The position numbers and the translations under genes were made by a program. A stretch of DNA of 64,000 nt from Streptomyces sp. CB02980 (GTDB taxonomy: Bacteria; Actinomycetota; Actinomycetes; Streptomycetales; Streptomycetaceae), in the NCBI RefSeq assembly GCF_014451325.2, contig NZ_JACSCH020000007.1:254965-318964 (forward strand). Reading direction: 5' to 3'. The notes beneath the pieces are model-generated. The model did not search any database and was not told the DNA's origin. It saw nothing but the letters and a program-made list of their open reading frames with translations. The number at the start of each line of letters is the position of its first letter. The first letter of the stretch is position 1. Positions 8,701-16,440 of the stretch are shown piece after piece.

Positions 8701-9597
8701 GGTCCCCGGGCCGGGCCCCGAGGTCCCGCCCACCCCCGATCCGGCCGCCCCCGCCTCCACCGTCCGCCCGCTCGCGTCCACCTCCGGCGGTTCGCCGAAG
8801 CGGGCCAGGGTCAGGGAGCCCGCCACCGCGATCGCGAAGCCGGTGACCGCGAGCCAGCCCAGGCCCTCCCGGGTGGTGTCGCCGAGCCAGGCCACCCCGA
8901 TGATCGCGGGGCCGACCGTCTCGCCGAGCACCGCGCCCGCCGTCGCCGTCGTCACCGAGCCGCGCTGGAGCGCCGAGGTCAGCAGTACGAACGCGGCCCC
9001 GCCGCCCACCAGGAGCGCGTACCAGACCGGATCGGCGAAATCGATGCCGTCGATCAGCCGGACCGCCACCTCCACCACCCCGAAGCCGAAGCCCGCCCCC
9101 AGACCGAGGACGAGGGCGCGCGGCTTCGCCGGCAGCCGCCCGCCCACGACACCGAGCAGCAGCACCCCGAAGGCGCTCGCGAGCAGCGCCCAGGGCAGCC
9201 ACTCCGGGCCGTCCCTGTGGCCCTCCTTGCCGGAGGCGAGGGCCAGCAGCGCGAGCCCCGCGCAGACCACGCCCACCGCCGTCCACTCCACCCGGCTGAG
9301 CCGCACCCGCAGCACCCGGGAGGCGATGACCGCCGTGACCGCCAGGCTCGCGGCGAGGGCCGCGCCGACCACGTAGATGGGCAGGGTCCGCAGGGCCACG
9401 ATCTGCAGGACGAACCCGAGGCCGTCCAGGCTGAGGCCGGCGATGTACCGCCACTGCCGCAGCGCCCGCCACATCAGCGCGATGTCGACTCCACCCCCGG
9501 TCCCCGGTGTCGTGGCGCGGGCCGCCATCGCCTGGAGAACGGAGGCCGCGCCGAAGCAGACGGACGAGGCGAGCGCACAAATCATCCCGAGTAGCAC
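8665..9597 (-). CDS. EamA/DMT-family membrane transporter
   Basis: The 310-residue protein has about ten hydrophobic helices in two similar halves, typical of drug/metabolite exporters (EamA type). The likely start is GTG at 9597, or ATG at 9585 (MICALASSVCFGAASV). The C-terminal tail from about residue 285 is Gly/Pro/Arg-rich and encoded by the shared repeat array, so it is probably cytoplasmic and dispensable. It converges with the MocR gene, and the stops overlap by 4 bp. The substrate is unknown. Confidence 0.82.
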   Translation of the reverse strand: MLLGMICALASSVCFGAASVLQAMAARATTPGTGGGVDIALMWRALRQWRYIAGLSLDGLGFVLQIVALRTLPIYVVGAALAASLAVTAVIASRVLRVRLSRVEWTAVGVVCAGLALLALASGKEGHRDGPEWLPWALLASAFGVLLLGVVGGRLPAKPRALVLGLGAGFGFGVVEVAVRLIDGIDFADPVWYALLVGGGAAFVLLTSALQRGSVTTATAGAVLGETVGPAIIGVAWLGDTTREGLGWLAVTGFAIAVAGSLTLARFGEPPEVDASGRTVEAGAAGSGVGGTSGPGPGTGPGRGRGQDAS

Positions 9598-9676
9598 GAA
9601 ATGACTCTAGGCGCTGCGGCTGGAATTGACCGGCCTACACTGTGCGGTCGCGACTGCGAAGGGGAGGGCCAGGGAC

Positions 9677-9976
9677 ATGCGGAGGCTGAGGTCGAGCACG
9701 GTGGTGCTCGGCGGGATGGGTGTGCTCGCGGCGGCGATCACCGCGTGCGGCTCCGAGCCGGACAAGCGGTGTGTCGACCCGCTGACCCGGGAGTCGCTGC
9801 CCAGCTACGAGTGCGACAGCGGCGGCGGCAGCGACGACGACAACGGCGGCAGCACCAACCGGGGCTCGTACTACTACGGCGGCTCCATACGTGACAACCG
9901 CGTGAGCGGCGGCAGCTTCGACCAGAAGGCCGTCGACACCGGCGGCTTCGGCTGCTCCGGTTCCGGCGGCGGCTGA
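9677..9976 (+). CDS. Small Gly/Ser-rich lipoprotein
   Basis: A 99-residue precursor has a basic, hydrophobic signal (MRRLRSSTVVLGG) and a lipobox ending in Cys24 (AITAC). The mature part has four more Cys, a Gly/Ser/Asp run and Tyr triplets (SYYYGG), but no recognised domain. The start is supported by GGGGAGGG ahead of the ATG. The ATP-grasp gene starts 14 nt after its stop, so the two are one operon. From memory this lipoprotein plus ATP-grasp pairing recurs in Streptomyces and suggests an outer-envelope modification job. Confidence 0.8.
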   Translation: MRRLRSSTVVLGGMGVLAAAITACGSEPDKRCVDPLTRESLPSYECDSGGGSDDDNGGSTNRGSYYYGGSIRDNRVSGGSFDQKAVDTGGFGCSGSGGG

Positions 9977-9990
9977 GAGAGGTCCGGCAC

Positions 9991-11175
9991 ATGCGACGGC
10001 ACACCATCGAGCCCCGGCCGGGCTGGCAGGAGACGGTGGAGGAGCAGGGGCTCGTCTACCCGCTGACCCGCTACCCGGACGGTTCGCTGCGTCCGTACTG
10101 GGACGAGAGCGCGTACTACTCCTTCAGCCTGCCCGAGGTCGAGGCCCTTGAGGAGGTCGTCGAAGAGCTGCACGCGATGTGCCTCGCGGCAGCGGCGCAC
10201 ATCGTCGAGCGCGACCGGTTCGCCGAGCTGGGGATCACCGATCCCAAGCTCGCCTCCCTGGTCGCCGAGTCCTGGCGGCGGCGCGCCGAACTCCCGTCCC
10301 TCTACGGTCGGTTCGACCTGCGCTACGACGGCACCGGCCCGGCCAAGATGCTGGAGTACAACGCCGACACCCCCACGTCCCTCGTGGAGGCCGCGAGCCC
10401 GCAGTGGTTCTGGATGGAGGAACGGTTCCCCGGCGCCGACCAGTGGAACTCCCTCCACGAACGGCTCGTCGACGCGTGGCGGAAGCAGGCCCCCCTGCTG
10501 CCTCCCGGCCCCCTCCACTTCGTGCACTCGGACGGCGACGAGCTCGGCGAGGACCTGATGACGGTCGCGTATCTGCGCGAGACCGCCCAGCAGGCCGGGC
10601 TCGAGACCGAGGCGCTCTCCGTCGAACGGATCGGCTGGGACCGGCTTTCGCGCCGCTTCGTGGACGACCGGCTCCGGTTCATCCGCAGCTGCTTCAAGCT
10701 CTACCCGTGGGAGTGGCTGACCACCGACCGCTTCGGCCGGCACGTCCTGGACACCCTGGACAACGGCGGCGGCACCGGCACCACCTGCTGGATCGAGCCC
10801 GCCTGGAAGATGCTGCTCTCCAACAAGGCGCTCCTGGCGATCCTGTGGGAGCTGTACCCGGGCCACCCCAATCTGCTGCCCGCCTACCTCGACGGACCGC
10901 GTGAACTCGCCACGACCGCCGGCTGGGTCGCCAAGCCGCTGCTCGGCCGCGAGGGCGCGGGCGTCACCCTGCACGAGGCCGGCACGGAGCCGTTCGTACG
11001 GGACGGGGAGCCCTGCTGCTACCAGGAGCTGGCCCCGTTGCCCGACTTCGACGGCAACCGGGTGGTGCTCGGCGCGTGGGTCGTCGAGGACGAGGCGGCG
11101 GGACTCGGCATCCGGGAGTCGGCGAGCCTCGTCACCGACGAGTACGCCCGCTTCCTCCCGCACGTGATCCTGTAG
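9991..11175 (+). CDS. Glutathionylspermidine synthase-family ATP-grasp protein
   Basis: The 394-residue protein matches the GSP_synth C-terminal synthetase family: RFDLRYDGTGPAKMLEYNAD, a substrate/Mg loop, WIEPAWKMLLSNKALLAIL (nucleotide-binding lysines) and KPLLGREGAGV. True glutathionylspermidine synthase is unlikely because actinomycetes make mycothiol instead of glutathione. A related carboxylate-amine ligation, possibly on a peptide or polyamine, is more plausible. It sits directly behind the lipoprotein gene with GAGAGAGG at about 9975-9982. Confidence 0.85.
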   Translation: MRRHTIEPRPGWQETVEEQGLVYPLTRYPDGSLRPYWDESAYYSFSLPEVEALEEVVEELHAMCLAAAAHIVERDRFAELGITDPKLASLVAESWRRRAELPSLYGRFDLRYDGTGPAKMLEYNADTPTSLVEAASPQWFWMEERFPGADQWNSLHERLVDAWRKQAPLLPPGPLHFVHSDGDELGEDLMTVAYLRETAQQAGLETEALSVERIGWDRLSRRFVDDRLRFIRSCFKLYPWEWLTTDRFGRHVLDTLDNGGGTGTTCWIEPAWKMLLSNKALLAILWELYPGHPNLLPAYLDGPRELATTAGWVAKPLLGREGAGVTLHEAGTEPFVRDGEPCCYQELAPLPDFDGNRVVLGAWVVEDEAAGLGIRESASLVTDEYARFLPHVIL

Positions 11176-11186
11176 GGCCTGTTTCC

Positions 11187-11276
11187 CCGGCTGGTCCCGC
11201 TACTCCGGCTGGTCCCGCTACTCCGGCCGGTCCTGCTACTCCGGCCGTTCCCGCTACTCCGGCCGGTCCCGCTACT
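11187..11276. repeat. 18-bp tandem repeat, 5 units, between converging genes
   Basis: Five contiguous 18-bp units CCGGCYGKTCCYGCTACT run from 11187 to 11276. The stop codon of the deacetylase gene (minus strand, 11272-11274) lies inside the last unit, and each unit carries the same CTA triplet. Three units match the 18-mer with only the Y difference. Confidence 0.9.
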
Positions 11277-11967
11277 CGGGGACGTACTCCCTGAGCGGCG
11301 CCGGCCTCAGGCCCGCGGCCTCGGCCGCCGCCAGGGCCCGCGTCAGATCCTGCTCCAGGGTCTCGTTGAAGTGCAGCAGGATGATGTCGCCGGCCTTGAG
11401 GGTCGGCGTCGGCGGGGTCCACTGGCCCCAGGTGGTCAGGTCGTACGTCCATGTCACCAGCGCCTTCGCCCCGCAGGCGCGGGCCGTGGTCCGGGTGGTC
11501 GCGTCGTACACGCCGTACGGCGGGCGGAGCAGCCGCGGGCCGTCGCCGAACTGTGCGAGGTGCTGGTCGCGCGCCCCGCAGACCTCCGCCTTCTGGCCGG
11601 CGGCGTCGAGGGTGGTCAGGTCCGGGTGGTTGACCGTGTGGTTCTCGACGCGGGAGGGGCCCTGGTTCAACAGGGTGTGGAAGTAGCCGGAGTCGTACGA
11701 GTAGGCGCCGGGCAGCAGGAAGAGCGAGGCGGGCACGCGGCGGTCGAGCAGCAGTTTCGCCGCGGCGGGGTCGTGGAACCAGCCGTCGTCGATGGTGATG
11801 AAGACGACCGGGTCGGTGGTCTCGATGTGCGAGACCACCGGGACGGGCTCGGGCCAGGCCGCCCTCGGGGCGGCGTGCGCGGGTCCGGTGACCGCGCCGA
11901 GGAGCGCGAGGGGGACGACGGCGGCGAGCGCGGCACGCACGGCGTGACGCAGACGGAGTCTCGGCAT
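11272..11967 (-). CDS. Secreted polysaccharide deacetylase (NodB domain)
   Basis: The 231-residue precursor has a Sec signal peptide (MPRLRLRHAVRAALAAV..., cleavage near AHAAPR). The NodB domain follows, with TIDDGW (catalytic/metal Asp pair), metal histidines in ENHTVNHPDL and RPPYG, and a terminal LLHFNE motif. It is expected to remove N- or O-acetyl groups from cell-wall or environmental polysaccharides. It is read in the same direction as rocD, 91 bp downstream of it, probably as a separate unit. Confidence 0.88.
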   Translation of the reverse strand: MPRLRLRHAVRAALAAVVPLALLGAVTGPAHAAPRAAWPEPVPVVSHIETTDPVVFITIDDGWFHDPAAAKLLLDRRVPASLFLLPGAYSYDSGYFHTLLNQGPSRVENHTVNHPDLTTLDAAGQKAEVCGARDQHLAQFGDGPRLLRPPYGVYDATTRTTARACGAKALVTWTYDLTTWGQWTPPTPTLKAGDIILLHFNETLEQDLTRALAAAEAAGLRPAPLREYVPE

Positions 11968-12058
11968 GGCGGCATCATTGGCCTAGACCAACTGTCGTGT
12001 CAATGGTCCGAGTTGCCCCGTCCGGGCCCGCGGTCGCCGTCCCCTCAAACGGATTCGG

Positions 12059-13267
12059 TCACTCCTCCGACAGCACGCCCCTCAGCTGCTCCAGACCCCA
12101 GTCCAGGTCCTCCTTCGAGATGACCAGCGGCGGCGCGATCCGGATCGTCGAGCCGTGGGTGTCCTTCACCAGGACGCCCCGCTCCATCAGCTTCTCCGAG
12201 ATCTCCCGGCCCGTGCCGTGCGACGGCGCGATGTCCACCCCGGCCCACAGCCCGCGACCGCGCACCGCCTCCACCGCCCCGCCGCCCACGAGCAGCCCCA
12301 GTTCCGCGTGCAGGTGCTCGCCCAGCTCCGCCGCCCGCTCCTGGTACTCGCCCGTCCGCAGCATCGCGATCACTTCCAGGGCCACCGCGCAGGCCAGCGG
12401 GTTCCCGCCGAACGTCGACCCGTGCTCACCCGGCCGGAACACCCCGAGCACCTCCCGGTCGGCGACCACCGCCGACACCGGCACCACCCCGCCGCCCAGC
12501 GCCTTCCCCAGGATGTACACGTCCGGCACCACGCCCTCGTGCTCGCACGCGAACGTCCGGCCCGTCCGGCCCAGACCCGACTGGATCTCGTCCGCCATGA
12601 ACAGCACGTTCCGCCGGCGGGTCAGCTCCCGCACCCCTGCCAGATAGCCCGCCGGCGGGACCAGGACCCCCGCCTCGCCCTGGATCGGTTCGAGCAGCAC
12701 CGCCACCGTGTTCTCGGTGACCGCCGCCTCCATCGCCGTCAGGTCCCCGTACGGCACGATCTCGAACCCCGGCGTGTACGGACCGAAGTGGTCCCGCGCC
12801 TCGTGATCCGTGGAGAAGCTGACGATCGTCGTCGTCCTGCCGTGGAAGTTGTTCGCCGCCACCACGATCTTCGCGTGCCCGTCCGGCACGCCCTTCACCT
12901 CGTACCCCCACTTCCGGGCGGTCTTCACCGCCGTCTCGACCGCCTCCGCGCCGGTGTTCATCGGCAGCACCGCCTCCTTCCCGCACAGCTCGGCGAGCCG
13001 GGTGCAGAACTCGGCGAACCGGTCGTGGTGGAAGGCGCGCGACGTCAGCGTCACCCGCTCCAGCTGGGCCTTCGCCGCGTCGATGAGACGCCGGTTGCCG
13101 TGCCCGAAGTTGAGCGCCGAGTAGCCGGCGAGCATGTCGAGATAGCGGCGCCCCTCGACATCGGTCATCCAGGCGCCGTCCGCCGAGGCGACGACGACCG
13201 GCAGGGGGTGGTAGTTGTGAGCGCTGTGCGCCTCTGCCGAAGCGATCGCGTCTTGTGTGCTCGACAC
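12059..13267 (-). CDS. rocD: Ornithine aminotransferase
   Basis: This 402-residue class III aminotransferase matches ornithine-oxo-acid transaminase throughout: RYLDMLAGYSALNFGHGN, MNTGAEAVETAVK, NNFHGRTTTIVSFS, LFMADEIQSGLGRTG and the PLP lysine in YILGKALGGG. It converts ornithine plus 2-oxoglutarate to glutamate semialdehyde and glutamate. It starts at GTG 13267 behind GGAGAT. From memory other Streptomyces often have a dimethylargininase gene beside it; none is here. It is divergent from glyA. Confidence 0.93.
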   Translation of the reverse strand: MSSTQDAIASAEAHSAHNYHPLPVVVASADGAWMTDVEGRRYLDMLAGYSALNFGHGNRRLIDAAKAQLERVTLTSRAFHHDRFAEFCTRLAELCGKEAVLPMNTGAEAVETAVKTARKWGYEVKGVPDGHAKIVVAANNFHGRTTTIVSFSTDHEARDHFGPYTPGFEIVPYGDLTAMEAAVTENTVAVLLEPIQGEAGVLVPPAGYLAGVRELTRRRNVLFMADEIQSGLGRTGRTFACEHEGVVPDVYILGKALGGGVVPVSAVVADREVLGVFRPGEHGSTFGGNPLACAVALEVIAMLRTGEYQERAAELGEHLHAELGLLVGGGAVEAVRGRGLWAGVDIAPSHGTGREISEKLMERGVLVKDTHGSTIRIAPPLVISKEDLDWGLEQLRGVLSEE

Positions 13268-13525
13268 GGGATCTCCGTTCGTCCTGCGGCTCGGGGGGTG
13301 ACCCCCGACGAGGGGATGTGGCCCCTGTTTCTATCGTCGCTCGGATGCCGGACCGGGAAACCTCGCGCGCGGCGCGCCCTTCGCGGGTGCTCCTCCGCCT
13401 TGCAGCGCGTCCCCTCGGCCCCAAGGGGCCCGGAGGGACCCCATGCGCCGGACCCCGCTTCCTGATCCGGAGACCCCGCTCCCTGATCCGGCCTGACCGA
13501 CGAGGCACCCGCTACTCTGAAAACA
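13268..13525. promoter_or_regulatory. Divergent promoter region between rocD and the glyA riboswitch
   Basis: This 258 bp region must hold promoters for both rocD (minus) and the riboswitch-glyA transcript (plus). The sequence GCTACTCTGAAAACACGC at about 13511-13528, just before the aptamer, offers a plausible -10 (TACTCT). I see no clear operator. Confidence 0.4.
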
Positions 13526-13608
13526 CGCACGGCGACTGGCGCACGGGGAAGCGACCCCGGGGGAGCCGTGCGCGGCAGACCACACGAGACGCCGCCCGCC
13601 TGGGCGTC
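13526..13608 (+). ncRNA. ZTP (pfl) riboswitch upstream of glyA
   Basis: The first paired element is CGCACGGC (13526-13533) with GCCGTGCG (13565-13572). It encloses the conserved GACTGGCG (13534-13541) and a hairpin CGGGG/CCCCG (13544-13548/13555-13559), followed by GGGGAG before the closing strand. The second conserved core, CCGCCTGGGC, follows at about 13596-13605 and can form the family's pseudoknot. These are the hallmarks of the pfl RNA, which binds ZTP/AICAR ribotide and turns on one-carbon genes such as glyA. The 3' strand GGGCGTC (13602-13608) is also complementary to GACGCCC at 13666-13672, next to the glyA ribosome site, suggesting translational control. Confidence 0.85.
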
Positions 13609-13685
13609 ACGGGACCGAAGTCCCGCGTGGCGCCGCGCCTCTCACGCAGTGCCCCGGGACCCACCGACGCCCGGAGGACACCACC

Positions 13686-14963
13686 ATGACCACGCCGCAG
13701 CACCAGTACACCCACCCCGCGCTCGCCGCCGCCGACCCCGAGCTCGCAGCCCTCGTCGGCGCCGAGGAACTCCTCCAGGCCGAGACCCTGCGCCTCATCC
13801 CCAGCGAGAACTACGTCTCCGCCGCCGTCCTCGAAGCCTCCGGCACCGTCCTCCAGAACAAGTACAGCGAGGGCTACCCCGGCCGCCGCTACTACGAGGG
13901 CCAGCAGAACATCGACCAGGTCGAGACCCTCGCCGTCGAGCGCGCCAAGGCCGTCTTCGGCGTCGACCACGCCAACGTCCAGCCCTACTCCGGCTCCCCG
14001 GCCAACCTCGCCGTCTACCTCGCCTTCGCCGAGCCCGGCGACACCGTCATGGGCATGGCCCTGCCCATGGGCGGCCACCTCACCCACGGCTGGGGCGTCT
14101 CCGCCACCGGCAAGTGGTTCCGCGGCGTCCAGTACGGCGTCCGCCAGGACACGGGCCTCATCGACTTCGACGAGGTCCGCGAGCTCGCCCTCAAGGAGCG
14201 CCCCAAGGTGATCTTCTGCGGTGGCACCGCGCTGCCCCGCACGATCGACTTCGCCGCCTTCGGCGAGATCGCCCGCGAGGCCGGTGCCGTGCTCGTCGCC
14301 GACGTCGCCCACATCGCCGGCCTGATCGCGGGCGGCGCCCACCCGTCCCCGGTCCCGCACGCGGACGTCATCTCCACGACCACCCACAAGACCCTGCGCG
14401 GCCCGCGCGGCGCCATGCTGATGTCCCGCGAGGAGCACGCCAAGGCCCTCGACAAGGCCGTCTTCCCCGGCCTCCAGGGCGGTCCGCACAACCAGACCAC
14501 CGCCGCCATCGCCGTCGCCCTCCGCGAGGCGTCCCTGCCCTCCTTCCGTGACTACGCCCACGCCGTCGTCGCCAATGCCAAGGCCCTCGCCGAAGCGCTC
14601 CTCGCCCGCGGCTTCGACCTCGTCTCCGGCGGCACCGACAACCACCTGATCCTGATGGACCTCACCCCCAAGCAGGTCCCGGGCAAGATCGCCGCGAAGG
14701 CCCTCGACCGGGCGGGCATCGTCGTCAACTACAACACCGTCCCCTACGACCCCAGGAAGCCGTTCGACCCCTCGGGCATCCGCATCGGCACCCCCTCCCT
14801 CACCTCCCGAGGCCTCACCACGGAGCACATGGACCAGGTGGCCGACTGGATCGACCGCGGTGTCGCGGCCGCCGGCGCGGGCGACGAGCAGGCCCTCGCC
14901 GCCGTCCGCGCGGAGGTCGCCGACCTGCTGACCGCCTTCCCGGCCCCCGGCCTCCCGGTCTGA
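13686..14963 (+). CDS. glyA: Serine hydroxymethyltransferase
   Basis: This 425-residue PLP enzyme converts serine and THF to glycine and methylene-THF, the substrate of FolD. It shows PSENYVSAAVLEA, EGYPGRRYYEG, ADVAHIAGLIAGG, the PLP lysine motif STTTHKTLRGPRG and the ENxH-like NHLILMDL. The ATG at 13686 follows GGAGGA (13674-13679). It is the only gene on its transcript and lies 78 bp after the ZTP riboswitch, so its expression should rise when 10-formyl-THF is short. Confidence 0.96.
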   Translation: MTTPQHQYTHPALAAADPELAALVGAEELLQAETLRLIPSENYVSAAVLEASGTVLQNKYSEGYPGRRYYEGQQNIDQVETLAVERAKAVFGVDHANVQPYSGSPANLAVYLAFAEPGDTVMGMALPMGGHLTHGWGVSATGKWFRGVQYGVRQDTGLIDFDEVRELALKERPKVIFCGGTALPRTIDFAAFGEIAREAGAVLVADVAHIAGLIAGGAHPSPVPHADVISTTTHKTLRGPRGAMLMSREEHAKALDKAVFPGLQGGPHNQTTAAIAVALREASLPSFRDYAHAVVANAKALAEALLARGFDLVSGGTDNHLILMDLTPKQVPGKIAAKALDRAGIVVNYNTVPYDPRKPFDPSGIRIGTPSLTSRGLTTEHMDQVADWIDRGVAAAGAGDEQALAAVRAEVADLLTAFPAPGLPV

Positions 14964-14985
14964 CCCGTGCGGCGGGCCCCGCCCG

Positions 14986-15792
14986 TCAGCCGCCGACGGA
15001 CTCCGCCGTCCGCCGGGCCTGCTCACGGTCCGGTATGCCCTCCAGGCGGAAGGTGAGCGCGCCCCCGTTCCTCGTCCAGAGGAGCGTGGGGCCCGCCGTG
15101 CGGACCTCATGGGTCCAGGCCGTGCCCGTCCCGTCCGTCATCGGGAACGTCAGCAGATGCGGGGCCGCGAACCAGTAGCCCTGCGCGCCGTCCGGGAGAT
15201 CGACCCACTCCGGCTGCGTCCGCACCTGCTTGGCGAAGCCGATGTCCAGCCGGGCCGGGAACTCGTCCAGCCGGACCGTCCGCTCCCCGTCGCGCCAGCA
15301 CAGACTGATCACCGCCCGGCCCCGCTCGGCCGAGCCCGTCACCGTCATCGCGTCCGGCGCGCCGAGCGCCCTCGGTATCAGCGGCTCGAAGCCCGCGAGC
15401 CGCCCGGCCTCCGCCGGCGGCACCGGCTCCGGGCACCCCGGCACCGGGCCCCCGGCCGGGACGTGCCGCCCGTCCGGGTCGTACCGCACGGCGACCCCGC
15501 CGAAGCCGAACCACTCCGCCACCGTCGCCCGCACCGGCGGAGTGAGCACCAGGACGATCAGCACCCCGGTCAGGCCCGCCACCAGCGCCCGCCACCGCGC
15601 CCGCGCCCAGCCCCGTACCGACGCCCACCCGTCCCGTCGACGGCGGACCGGCACCGGGGTCGGCACCTGCTCGGCGAGGAGCCGGGCGAGCACCCGCTCG
15701 GCCATCGACTCCCCGTCCACGTCCGGCACCCGCAGCCGCCGTCCCAGCTCTCTCAGCTCGTCCGGCAGACCCTCGTCAGCCACGCCCCTCAC
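14986..15792 (-). CDS. Membrane protein coupled to a sigma factor, possible anti-sigma factor
   Basis: The 268-residue protein has a cytoplasmic part (1-65), one membrane segment (about 68-88, ALVAGLTGVLIVLVLTP) and an outside domain with two Cys and many Trp/Pro. It lacks the HxxxCxxC zinc anti-sigma motif. Translation could start at GTG 15792 or GTG 15783, both behind GGAGG; either way the start overlaps the sigma gene's 3' end. A coupled sigma/membrane pair suggests it restrains that sigma factor, but this is inferred from position and topology only. Confidence 0.7.
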   Translation of the reverse strand: MRGVADEGLPDELRELGRRLRVPDVDGESMAERVLARLLAEQVPTPVPVRRRRDGWASVRGWARARWRALVAGLTGVLIVLVLTPPVRATVAEWFGFGGVAVRYDPDGRHVPAGGPVPGCPEPVPPAEAGRLAGFEPLIPRALGAPDAMTVTGSAERGRAVISLCWRDGERTVRLDEFPARLDIGFAKQVRTQPEWVDLPDGAQGYWFAAPHLLTFPMTDGTGTAWTHEVRTAGPTLLWTRNGGALTFRLEGIPDREQARRTAESVGG

Positions 15793-16384
15793 CTCCCTCC
15801 GGTCCTTCCGTCAGGCTCTCGCCGAGCACAAGGCCCAGCTTCTTCAGCGCCCGGCTCAGCCGGGACTTCACCGTCCCCCTCGGCCAGCCGAGCGCCTGGG
15901 CCGTCTCCGTCTCGTCCAGCTCGAGGAGGTAGCGGTGGATCACCACCTGCCGGTGGTCCTCGCTCAGTCCGTCGAGCGCGTCGAGGAGCCGTCTGCTCCG
16001 CTCCTGCTCCACCGCCGCGACCGCCGGGTCGGCCGACTCCGGTATCCGCGGCTCACCCCCGAGCAGGTCCGCCTCCCGGTCGGCGACGGCCCGCTGCCGA
16101 CCCGCCGACCGCACTGTGTTCCTGGTCTCATTGACGACGATCCGCAGCAGCCACGGCCGGAACGCCGAGCCCTCCTTGAAGCGCCCGAGCGAGCGGTACG
16201 CCTTGAAGAAGGCCTGCTGCACCACGTCCTCGGCCTCCGCGCCCGCGCCGCACGCCACCGCGGCTCTCAGCGCGACCGCCGTGTGCGCGCGGACCAACGC
16301 CGCGTACGCCTCCGGCTCCCCGGCGCGTACCCGTGCGATCACCGCGGCCTCGTCGTCGACCAGGCCCCCCTCCCGCGTCCTCAC
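15776..16384 (-). CDS. ECF-type RNA polymerase sigma factor
   Basis: About 202 residues from GTG 16384 (GTG 16423 would add 13). Region 2 reads YAALVRAHTAVALRAAVA..EAEDVVQQAFFKAYRSL and FRPWLLRIVVNETRN. Region 4 reads LSEDHRQVVIHRYLLELDETETAQALGWPRGTVKSRLSRAL. It has no extra C-terminal domain. The start is uncertain: the best Shine-Dalgarno (GGGAGGGGGG) lies inside this frame and is followed by CTG. It is divergent from trpS with fewer than 60 bp between and coupled to the membrane protein after it. Confidence 0.85.
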   Translation of the reverse strand: MRTREGGLVDDEAAVIARVRAGEPEAYAALVRAHTAVALRAAVACGAGAEAEDVVQQAFFKAYRSLGRFKEGSAFRPWLLRIVVNETRNTVRSAGRQRAVADREADLLGGEPRIPESADPAVAAVEQERSRRLLDALDGLSEDHRQVVIHRYLLELDETETAQALGWPRGTVKSRLSRALKKLGLVLGESLTEGPEGGEGRG

Positions 16385-16440
16385 ACTCTTGATACACCGG
16401 CAGTCCGGGATCGGTTCCCACACCTGAGAGAATGATGTGC

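Noticed and set aside
7483..9594. A 703-codon plus-strand frame over the MocR and transporter genes
   Set aside because: Arg/Gly/Pro-rich shadow in the wrong frame of a clear aminotransferase domain and antisense to a clear membrane protein.
9985..11175. True glutathionylspermidine synthase assignment
   Set aside because: Only the synthetase-type domain is present (no amidase domain) and actinomycetes are not known to make glutathione, so only the family name is used.
13500..13685. Glycine riboswitch before glyA
   Set aside because: The conserved glycine aptamer cores are absent, while all main pfl/ZTP elements are present.
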